Shown one piece after another: positions 25,201 to 34,552 of a stretch of 64,000 bases of DNA. Source of the stretch: Hydractinia symbiolongicarpus. Its lineage: Eukaryota; Cnidaria; Hydrozoa; Anthoathecata; Hydractiniidae. The stretch's first letter is position 1. Each line of letters opens with the position of its first letter. The position numbers and the translations under genes were made by a program. Location: positions 3,536,001-3,600,000 of the forward strand of contig NC_079876.1 in assembly GCF_029227915.1 (NCBI RefSeq), written 5' to 3'. The notes under the pieces were generated by a model. It made no database searches, had not been told where the DNA came from, and worked only from the letters and a program-made list of their open reading frames with translations.

Positions 25201-25206
25201 TTAGGG
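25201..25206 (+). other. Single TTAGGG hexamer inserted in the last family A monomer
   Basis: The sister monomer reads GGCGTTTACGGG (near 24001), while this one reads GGCGTTAGGGTTTACGGG. The only difference at this point is six added bases, which can be placed as TTAGGG, TAGGGT or AGGGTT, all permutations of the telomere hexamer. It lies 110 bp upstream of the family A/B junction. Confidence 0.85.
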
Positions 25207-25310
25207 TTTACGGGAAATGGCGGGTTTTTGTTTGCCGGCGATTAAACTTCTTTTATTCAGCGTCTCATCAAAAATTAAAACATTTTTAAAAACTATAAGT
25301 CTCATGGGTT

Positions 25311-25325
25311 TTAGTGACAGTTTTA
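25311..25325. other. Junction between satellite families A and B
   Basis: Family A sequence is intact up to TTTTAGTG (normally continuing GTGAAATA) and is replaced at once by the family B start GACAGTTTTAAAAAC. The breakpoint is at 25315/25316 with at most 1 bp (G) shared. No target-site duplication, unique DNA or transposon end is visible. The last A units are not unusually degenerate, so the boundary is sharp rather than a decayed array edge. Confidence 0.9.
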
Positions 25326-26404
25326 AAAACAACATTTCATTGACTTTCTAAAGGTATCAATCCGCTTCAGATACAACGGTTGCGTCACATATTCGTGCCA
25401 ACATATATTTAGCGATATTTTTCTCATATTACCACGTTGCATCGCTTTTAACAGTGAAACGATTGACTGTGGGACTTAATTGAACTGATTTTGGACTGTG
25501 ACCTTAAAAATGTTATAAGTGAGACAATTGGACTTCAAAAATGACCTGATAAATGTGATAAAGAAGACAATTGGACTCCAAGAAATAACATTCATCTTAA
25601 TTTGACATGATTTCCGGAACTCAGGGATTACACTGGGCGCTGTGGTAGCGCTTCATTTAAAAATTTAGATAAATAAGTCATTTTTTACTGTGGTACCAAT
25701 CGCAGCCGTTATCGCGCGCTGAAGAAATAGCGACAGTTTTAAAAACTACATTTCATTGACTTTCTAAAGGTATCAATACGCTTCACATACAACGGTAGGG
25801 TCACATATTCGTACCAACATGTATTTAACGATATTTTTCTGATATTACTAGGTTGCATCGCTTTTAACAGGGAAACGATTGACTGTGAGACTTAATTGAA
25901 CTGATTTTGGGCTCCAGGAAATAACATTCTTCTTAATTTGACATGATTGCCGCAACTCAGCGATTACACTGGGCGCTGTGGTAGCGCTTCACTTAAAAGT
26001 TTAGATGAATAAGTCATTCTTTACCGTGGGACCAATCCTAGCCCTTATCGAGCGCTGAAGAAGTAGCGACAGTTTCAAAAACTACATTTCATTAAAGTTC
26101 TAACGGTGTCAGTTCGTTTGAGTTACAACGGTTGGGTCATATGTTCGTACCAACATGTATTTAGCGATATTTTTCTGATATTACTAGATTGCATCGCTTT
26201 TAACAATGAAACGATTGACTGTGGGACTTGATTGAACTAACTTTTGGCTGTGACCTTATAAATGTGATAAATGAGACAATTGGCCTCCAAGAAATAACAT
26301 TCATCTTAATTTGACATGATTGCCGGAACTCAGCGATTACACTGGGCGATGTGGTAGCGCTTCATTTTGAAATCCTAGCCGTTATGCCGCGCTGAAGAAA
26401 CAGA

Positions 26405-29400
26405 GACAGTTTCAAAAACTACATTTCATTGACTTTCTAACAGTATCAATCCGTTTGAGAAACAACGGTTGAGTCACATATTCGCACCAACATGTATTTC
26501 GGGATATCTTTCCGGTATTACTAGGTTGTATCGCTTTTAACAGTGAAACGATTGACTGTGGGACTTTATTGAACTGATTTTGGGCTGTGACCTTATAAAT
26601 GTGATAAATGAGACAATTGGACTCCAAGAAATAATATTCATCTTAATTTGACATGATTTCCGGAACTCAGAGATTACACTGGGCGCTGTGGTAGCGCTTC
26701 ATTTAAAAATTTAGATAAATAAGTCATTCTTTACCGTGCAACCAATCCTCGCCGTTATCGCGCGCTGAAGAAATTGTTTAAAAAACTAGAATTCATTGAC
26801 TTTCTAACGGTGTCAATGCGTTTGAGTTACAACGGTTGGGTCACATATTTGTACCAATATGTATTTAACGATATTTTTCTGATATTACTAGGTTGCATCG
26901 CTTTTAACAGGGAAACGATTGACTGTTGGACTTAATTGAACTGATTTTGGACTCCAAGAAATAACATTCTTCTTAATTTGACATGCTTGCCGGAACTCAG
27001 CGATTACACTGGACGCTGTGGTAACGCTTTATTTAAAAATTTAGATTAGTAAGACATTTTGTACTGTGAGACCAATCGAAGCCGTTAGAACGCGCCGAAG
27101 AAATAGAGACAGCTTCAAAAACTACATTTCACTGACTTTCTAACAGTATCAGTCCGTTTGACTTACAACGTTTGTGTCACATGTTCGCACAAACATGTAT
27201 TTAGCGATATTTTCCGTTATTACCAGGTTGCATCGCTTTTAACAAAGAAACGATTGACTGTGGGACTTAATTGACTTAACTTTGGACCCTGACCTGATAA
27301 ATGTGATAAATGAGACAATTGGCCTCCAAGAAATAACATTCATCTTAATTTGACATGATTTCCGGAACTCAACGATTACACTGGGCGCTGTGGTAGCGCT
27401 TCATTTAAAAATTTAGATAAATAAGTCACTTTTTACTGTGAGACCAATCGAAGCCGTTAGGACGCGCCGAAAAAATAGAGACAGCTTCAAAACTACATTT
27501 CACTGACTTTCTAACAGTATCAGTCCGTTTGAGTTACAACGTTTGTGTCACATGTTCGCACAAACATGTATTTAGCGATATTTTCCGTTATTACCAGGTT
27601 GCATCGCTTTTAACAATGAAACGATTGACTGTGGGACTTAATTGACCTAACATTGGACCCTGACCTGATAAATGTGATAAATGAGACAATTGGCCTCCAA
27701 GAAATAACATTCATCTTAATTTGACATGATTGCCGGAACTCAGCGAATACACTGGGCGTTGTGGTAGCGCTTCATTTTAAAATCCTAGCCGTTATGCCGC
27801 GCTGAAGAAACAGAGACAGTTTCAAAACTACGTTTCATTGACTTTCTAACAGTATCAATCCGTTTGAGTTACAACAGCTGAGTCACATATTCGTACCAAC
27901 ATGTATTTCGTTATATCTTTCCGGTGTTACTAGGTTGTATCACATTTAACAGTGAAACGATTGACTGTGGGACTTTATTCAACTGATTTTGGGCTGTGAC
28001 CTTATAAATGTGATAAATGAGACAATTGGACTCCAAGAAATAACATTCATCTTAATTTGACATGATTTCCGGAACTCAGCGATTACACTGGGCGCTGTGG
28101 TAGCGCTTCATTTAAAAATTTAGATAAATAAGTCATTCTTTACCGTGCAACCAATCCTTGCCCTTATCGCGCGCTGAAGAAATAGTTTAAAAAACTACAA
28201 TTCATTGACTTTCTAACGGGTTCAATGCGTTTGAATTACAACGGTTGGGTCACATATTTGTACCAACATGTATTTAACGATATTTTTCTGATATTACTAG
28301 GTTGCATCGCTTTTAACAGGGAAACGATTGACTGTTGGACTTAATTGAACTGATTTTGGACTCCAAGAAATAACATTCATCTTAATTTGACATGATTTCC
28401 GGAACTCAGCGATTACACTGGGCGCTGTGGTAGCGCTTCATTTAAAAATTTAGATAAATAAGTCATTTTTTACTGTGGGACCAATCGTAGCCGTTATCGC
28501 GCGCTGAAGAAATAACGACAGTTTTAAAAACTACATTTCATTGACTTTCTAACAGTATCAGTCCGTTTGACTTACAACGTTTGTGTCACATGTTCGCACA
28601 AACATGTATTTAGCGATATTTTCCGTTATTACCAGGTTGCATCGCTTTTAACAATGAAACGATTGACTGTGGGACTTGATTGAACTAACTTTGGACTGTG
28701 ACCTGAGAAATGTGATAAATGAGACAATTGCCCTCCAAGAGATAACATTCATCTTAATTTGACATGATTGCCGGAACTCAGCGATTACACTGGGCGATGT
28801 GGTAGCGCTTCATTTTGAAATCCTAGCCGTTATGCCGCGCTGAAGAAACAGAGACAGTTTCAAAAACTACATTTCATTGACTTTCTAACAGTATCAATCC
28901 GTTTGAGAAAAAATTGTTGAGTCACATATTCGTACCAACATGTATTTCGTGATATCTTTCCGGTATTACTAGGTTGTATCGCTTTTAACAGTGAAACGAT
29001 TGACTGTGGGACTTTATTGAACTGATTTTGGGCTGTGACCTTATAAATGTGATAAATGAGACAATTGGACTCCAAGAAATAATATTCATCTTAATTTGAC
29101 ATGATTTCCGGAACTCAGCGATTACACTGGGCGCTGTGGTAGCGCTTCATTTAAAAATTTAGATAAATAAGTCATTCTTTACCGTGCAACCAATCCTCGC
29201 CGTTATCGCGCGCTGAAGAAATTGTTTAAAAAACTACAATTCATTGACTTTCTAACGGTGTCAATGCGTTTGAGTTACAACGGTTGGGTCACATATTTGT
29301 ACCAACATGTATTTAACGATATTTTTCTGATATTACTAGGTTGCATCGCTTTTAACAGGGAAACGATTGACTGTGGGACTTAATTGAACTGATTTTGGAC

Positions 29401-30594
29401 TCCAAGAATAACATTCTTCTTAATTTGACATGTTTGCCGGAACTCAGCGATTACACTGGACGCTGTGGTAACGCTTTATTTAAAAATTTAGATTAGTAAG
29501 ACATTTTGTACTGTGAGACCAATCGAAGCCGTTAGGACGCGCCGAAGAAATAGAGACAGCTTCAAAAACTACATTTCACTGACTTTCCAACAATATCAGT
29601 CCGTTTGACTTACAACGTTTGTGTCACATGTTCGCACAAACATGTATTTAGCGATATTTTCCGTTATTACCAGGTTGCATCGCTTTTAACAAAGAAACGA
29701 TTGACTGTGGGACTTAATTGACTTAACTTTGGACCCTGACCTGATAAATGTGATAAATGAGACAATTGGCCTCCAAGAAATAACATTCATCTTAATTTGA
29801 CATGATTTCCGGAACTCAGCGATTACACTGGGCGCTGTGGTAGCGCTTCATTTAAAAATTTAGATAAATAAATCACTTTTTACTGTGAGACCAATCGAAG
29901 CCGTTAGCACGCCGAAGAAATAGAGACAGCTTCAAAACTACATTTCACTGACTTTCTAACAGTATCAGTCCGTTTGAGTTACAACGTTTGTGTCACATGT
30001 TCGCACAAACATGTATTTAGCGATATTTTCCGTTATTACCAGGTTGCATCGCTTTTAACAATGAAACGATTGACTGTGGGACTTAATTGAAATAACTTTG
30101 GACCCTGACCTGATAAATGTGATAAATGAGACAATTGGCCTCCAAGAAATAACATTCATCTTAATTTGACATGATTGCTGGAACTCAGCGAATACACTGG
30201 GCGTTGTGGTAGCGCTTCATTTTAAAATCCTAGCCGTTATGCCGCGCTGAAGAAACAGAGACAGTTTCAAAACTACGTTTCATTGACTTTCTAACAGTAT
30301 CAGTCCGTTTGACTTACAACGTTTGTGTCACATGTTCGCACAAACATGTATTTAGCGATATTTTCCGTTATTACCAGGTTGCATCGCTTTTAACAATGAA
30401 ACGATTGACTGTGGGACTTGATTGAACTAACTTTGGACTGTGACCTGAGAAATGTGATAAATGAGACAATTGCCCTCCAAGAAATAACATTCATCTTAAT
30501 TTGAAGTGATTGCCGGAACTCAGCGATTACACTGGGCGATGTGGTAGCGCTTCATTTTGAAATCCTAGCCGTTATGCCGCGCTGAAGAAACAGA
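26405..30594 (-). repeat. Family B HORs: 2448-bp heptamer and 1742-bp pentamer
   Basis: A recognisable unit (CAGAGACAGTTTC start, CGGGATATC or CGTGATATC middle, ATAATATTC end) begins at 26405, 28853 and 30595, spaced 2448 bp (seven units) and 1742 bp (five). The units after 28853 recur after 30595 at 1742-1743 bp. The shift from seven to five units per repeat suggests loss of a dimer by unequal exchange. Confidence 0.82.
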
Positions 30595-31297
30595 GACAGT
30601 TTCAAAAACTACATTTCATTGACTTTCTAACAGTATCAATCCGTTTAAGAAAAAACGGTTGAGTCACATATTCGTACCAACATGTATTTCGTGATATCTT
30701 TCCGGTATTACTAGGTTGTATCGCTTTTAACAGTGAAACGATTGACTCTGGGACTTTATTGAACTGATTTTGGGCTGTGACCTTATAAATGTGATAAATG
30801 AGACAATTGGACTCCAAGAAATAATATTCATCTTAATTTGACATGATTTCCGGAACTCAGCGATTACACTGGGCGCTGTGGTAGCGCTTCATTTAAAAAT
30901 TTAGATAAATAAGTCATTCTTTACCGTGCAACCAATCCTCGCCGTTATCGCGCGCTGAAGAAATTGTTTAAAAAACTACAATTCATTGACTTTCTAACGG
31001 TGTCAATGCGTTTGAGTTACAACGGTTGGGTCACATATTTGTACCAACATGTATTTAACGATATTTTTCTGATATTACTAGGTTGCATCGCTTTTAACAG
31101 GGAAACGATTGACTGTGGGACTTAATTGAACTGATTTTGGACTCCAAGAAATAACATTCTTCTTAATTTGACATGTTTGCCGGAACTCAGCGATTACACT
31201 GGACGATGTGGTAACGCTTTATTTAAAAATTTAGATTAGTAAGACATTTTGTACTGTGAGACCAATCGAAGCCGTTAGGACGCGCCGAAGAAATAGA

Positions 31298-33451
31298 GAC
31301 AGCTTCAAAAACTACATTTCACTGACTTTCTAACAGTATCAGTCCGTTTGACTTACAACGTTTGTGTCACATGTTCGCACAAACATGTATTTAGCGATAT
31401 TTTCCGTTATTACCAGGTTGCATCGCTTTTAACAAAGAAACGATTGACTGTGGGACTTAATTGACTTAACTTTGGACCCTGACCTGATAAATGTGATAAA
31501 TGAGACAATTGGCCTCCAAGAAATAACATTCATCTTAATTTGACATGATTTCCGGAACTCAGCGATTACACTGGGCGCTGTGGTAGCGCTTCATTTAAAA
31601 ATTTAGATAAATAAATCACTTTTTACTGTGAGACCAATCGAAGCCGTTAGCACGCCGAAGAAATAGAGACAGCTTCAAAACTACATTTCACTGACTTTCT
31701 AACAGTATCAGTCCGTTTGAGTCACAACGTTTGTGTCACATGTTCGCACAAACATGTATTTAGCGATATTTTCCGTTATTACCAGGTTGCATCGCTTTTA
31801 ACAATGAAACGATTGACTGTGGGACTTAATTGACCTAACTTTGGACCCTGACCTGATAAATGTGATAAATGAGACAATTGGCCTCCAAGAAATAACATTC
31901 ATCTTAATTTGACATGATTGCCGGAACTCAGCGAATACACTGGGCGTTGTGGTAGCGCTTCATTTTAAAATCCTAGCCGTTATGCCGCGCTGAAGAAACA
32001 GAGACAGTTTCAAAACTACGTTTCATTGACTTTCTAACAGTATCAATCCGTTTGAGTTACAACAGCTGAGTCACATATTCGTACCAACATGTATTTCGTG
32101 ATATCTTTCCGGTGTTACTAGGTTGTATCACTTTTAACAGTGAAACGATTGACTGTGGGACTTTATTCAACTGATTTTGGGCTGTGACCTTATAAATGTG
32201 ATAAATGAGACAATTGCCCTCCAAGAAATAACATTCTTCTTAATTTGACATGTTTGCCGGAACTCAGCGATTACACTGGATGCTGTGGTAACGCTTTATT
32301 TAAAAATTTAGATTAGTAAGACATTTTGTACTGTGAGACCAATCGAAGCCGTTAGGACGCGCCGAAGAAATAGAGACAGCTTCAAAAACTACATTTCACT
32401 GACTTTCTAACAGTATCAGTCCGTTTGACTTACAACGTTTGTGTCACATGTTCGCACAAACATGTATTTAGCGATATTTTCCGTTATTACCAGGTTGCAT
32501 CGCTTTTAACAAAGAAACGATTGACTGTGGGACTTAATTGACTTAACTTTGGACCCTGACCTGATAAATGTGATAAATGAGACAATTGGCCTCCAAGAAA
32601 TAACATTCATCTTAATTTGACATGATTTCCGGAACTCAGCGATTACACTGGGCGCTGTGGTAGCGCTTCATTTAAAAATTTAGATAAATAAATCACTTTT
32701 TACTGTGAGACCAATCGAAGCCGTTAGCACGCCGAAGAAATAGAGACAGCTTCAAAACTACATTTCACTGACTTTCTAACAGTATCAGTCCGTTTGAGTC
32801 ACAACGTTTGTGTCACATGTTCGCACAAACATGTATTTAGCGATATTTTCCGTTATTACCAGGTTGCATCGCTTTTAACAATGAAACGATTGACTGTGGG
32901 ACTTAATTGACCTAACTTTGGACCCTGACCTGATAAATGTGATAAATGAGACAATTGGCCTCCAAGAAATAACATTCATCTTAATTTGACATGATTGCCG
33001 GAACTCAGCGAATACACTGGGCGTTGTGGTAGCGCTTCATTTTAAAATCCTAGCCGTTATGCCGCGCTGAAGAAACAGAGACAGTTTCAAAACTACGTTT
33101 CATTGACTTTCTAACAGTATCAATCCGTTTGAGTTACAACAGCTGAGTCACATATTCGTACCAACATGTATTTCGTGATATCTTTCCGGTGTTACTAGGT
33201 TGTATCACTTTTAACAGTGAAACGATTGACTGTGGGACTTTATTCAACTGATTTTGGGCTGTGACCTTATAAATGTGATAAATGAGACAATTGCCCTCCA
33301 AGAAATAACATTCTTCTTAATTTGACATGTTTGCCGAAACTCAGCGATTACACTGGACGCTGTGGTAACGCTTTATTTAAAAATTTAGATTAGTAAGACA
33401 TTTTGTACTGTGAGACCAATCGAAGCCGTTAGGACGCGCCGAAGAAATAGA
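31298..33451 (-). repeat. Family B trimeric HOR, 1077-bp tandem duplication
   Basis: Units at 31298, 31668 and 32003 repeat at 32375, 32745 and 33080, each at +1077 bp. Shared rare features are GTTAGCACGCCGAAG (a 2-bp shorter form of GTTAGGACGCGCCGAAG), GAGTCACAACG and ACAACAGCTGAGTC. The copies are nearly identical by eye. Confidence 0.85.
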
Positions 33452-33551
33452 GACAGCTTCAAAAACTACATTTAACTGACTCTCTAACAGAATCAGTCCG
33501 TTTGAGTTACAACGTTAGTGTCACATATTCGTACAAACATGTATTTAGCGA
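33452..33551 (-). repeat. Truncated family B monomer of a different subtype
   Basis: About 100 bp of a B unit, ending in GTATTTAGCGATA where CCCTAA repeats begin. It carries CTAACAGAATCAGTCC, CAACGTTAGTGTC and TTCGTACAAACATG. These differ from the matching parts of the two previous trimer copies, but match the reverse complement of units on the far side of the inversion (near 34738-34800, 40620-40690 and 44310-44370). This fragment is therefore not a simple continuation of its left neighbours. Confidence 0.8.
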
Positions 33552-33639
33552 TAACCCTAACCCTAACCCTAACCCTAACCCTAACCCTAACCCTAACCCT
33601 AACCCTAACCCTAACCCTAACCCTAACCCTAACCCTAAC
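33552..33639 (-). repeat. Interstitial telomeric repeat, (TAACCC) x 14.67, perfect
   Basis: Eighty-eight bases of uninterrupted hexamer: fourteen TAACCC copies plus TAAC, with no mismatch. On the plus strand it is the C-rich strand, so at a real chromosome end the tip would lie to the left. The left edge shares TA with the interrupted B unit (GCGATA/TAACCC); the right edge shares AAC with the normal B context AAACTACATTT. The tract has one orientation, so it is not a head-to-head telomere fusion. It also creates a spurious Asn-Pro repeat reading frame. Confidence 0.97.
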
Positions 33640-33705
33640 CTACATTTCATTGAATTTCTAACGGTGTCAGTTCGTTTGAGTTACAAGAAATTCAATGAAA
33701 TGTAG
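33640..33705. repeat. Fold-back inverted repeat at the family B orientation switch
   Basis: The left arm CTACATTTCATTGAATTTCT (33640-33659) and right arm AGAAATTCAATGAAATGTAG (33686-33705) are perfect 20-bp reverse complements, separated by 26 nt (33660-33685). The left arm plus spacer is B in the first orientation. From 33686 the sequence runs in the opposite orientation, continuing TTTTTGAAACTGTCGC. The switch therefore lies 47 bp to the right of the telomeric tract, not inside it. Confidence 0.95.
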
Positions 33706-34460
33706 TTTTTGAAACTGTCGCTATTTCTTCAGCGCTCGATAAGGGCTAGGATTGGTCCCACGATAAAGAATGACTTATTCATCTAAATTTTTAAATGAAG
33801 CGCTACCACAGCGCCCAGTGTAATCGCTGAGTTGCGGCAATCATGTCAAATTAAGAAGAATGTTATTTCCTGGAGCCCAAAATCAGTTCAATTAAGTCCC
33901 ACAGTCAATCGTTTCCCTGTTAAAAGCGATGCAACCTAGTAATATCAGAAAAATATCGTTAAATACATGTTGGTACGAATATGTGACCCTACCGTTGTAT
34001 CTGAAGCGTATTGATACCTTTAGAAAGTCAATGAAATGTAGTTTTTAAAACTGTCGCTATTTCTTCAGCGCGCGATAACGGCTACGATTGGTCCCACAGT
34101 AAAAAATGACTTATTTATCTAAATTTTTAAATAAAGCGCTACCACAGCGCCCAGTGTAATCGCTGAGTTCCGGAAATCATGTCAAATTAAGATGAATGTT
34201 ATTTCTTGGAGTCCAATTGCCTCCTTTATCACAATTATCAGGTCATTTTTGAAGTCCAATTGTCTCACTTATAACATTTTTAAGGTTACAGTCCAAAATC
34301 AGTTCAATTAAGTCCCACAGTCAATCGTTTCACTGTTAAAAGCGATGCAACGTGGTAATATGAGAAAAATATCGCTAAATATATGTTGGCACGAATATGT
34401 CACGCAACCGTTGTATCTGAAGCGGATTGATTCTGTTAGAAAGTCAGTGAAATGTAGTTT
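33706..34460 (+). repeat. Inverted counterpart of the left edge of the first B array
   Basis: Read backwards, this stretch matches about 25316-26110. Both contain a 336-type unit (CCTGGAGCCC, GAGTTGCGGCAATC, CTCGATAAGGGCTAGG) next to a 416-type unit (ATTTTTGAAGTCCAATTG, CAACGTGGTAATATGAG). The same unit pair occurs in direct orientation near 52750-53490, so it is a recurring HOR element rather than a unique landmark. The unit at about 34445-34785 lacks the hairpin block (see 34549). Confidence 0.75.
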
Positions 34461-34548
34461 TTGAAGCTGTCTCTATTTCTTCGGCGCGTCCTAACGGCTT
34501 CGATTAGTCTCACAGTAAAAAGTGACTTATTTATCTAAATTTTTAAAT

Positions 34549-34552
34549 GAGT
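34549..34552 (+). other. Deletion of the GC-rich hairpin block in one family B monomer
   Basis: This unit reads TTTTTAAATGAGTGTAATCGC where the norm has AGCGCTACCACAGCGCCCA between AAATGA and GTGTAATC. The 19 missing bases are almost exactly the self-complementary GCGCT-ACCAC-AGCGC block. It is the only unit where I noticed this loss. Confidence 0.8.

Larger units (their letters stand above)
1..25316 (+). repeat. Satellite family A, 203-bp tandem array (about 126 monomers)
   Basis: Using the recurring ATGAGTTTA as the unit start, I placed starts at 1, 204, 407, 610, 814, 1017, 1220 and so on to 25140. The dominant spacing is 203 bp, with occasional 202 or 204. Each unit has a G-rich segment (GGGCCGAGTCCGGGATTTACG), then GCCGGCGATTAAAC, CAGCGTCTCATC, an A/T-tract segment and a short ATAATTTAAAAAATCG end. 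Units are head to tail with no unique spacers, which rules out CRISPR. The period is close to a typical nucleosome repeat length, as in many eukaryotic satellites. I do not recognise the family by name. The array enters the window already in progress and ends abruptly at the family B junction. Confidence 0.97.
25316..33551 (-). repeat. Satellite family B array, first orientation (24 monomers)
   Basis: Unit starts (GACAG followed by TTTCATTGACTTTCTAA-like sequence, or its degenerate form) lie near 25316, 25732, 26068, 26405, 26771, 27108, 27480, 27815, 28185, 28517, 28853, 29221, 29555, 29925, 30260, 30595, 30963, 31298, 31668, 32003, 32375, 32745, 33080 and 33452, so units are about 332-416 bp. 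Conserved blocks include CATGTATTTAGCGATATTTT, TTGCATCGCTTTTAACA, GAAACGATTGACTGTGG, CAAGAAATAACATTC and GGGCGCTGTGGTAGCGCTTC. The last unit is cut after about 100 bp by the telomeric repeat. I do not recognise the family. The strand assignment is arbitrary but opposite to the array after 33.7 kb. Confidence 0.95.

Noticed and set aside
1-25316. CRISPR array
   Set aside because: There are no unique spacers between repeats; the whole 203-bp unit is repeated.
25316-33551. Transposon or large mobile element carrying the minus-oriented B block
   Set aside because: No terminal repeats, target-site duplication or transposase-like frame at either edge; the block is ordinary B tandem units.
33502-33705. 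Open frame encoding an Asn-Pro repeat
   Set aside because: The Asn-Pro run is simply CCCTAA read in one frame, and the frame spans three structural breakpoints.
33552-33705. Head-to-head telomere-telomere fusion
   Set aside because: Only CCCTAA orientation is present, with no TTAGGG tract facing it. The strand reversal is in family B, 47 bp away. A telomere-to-break joining fits better.
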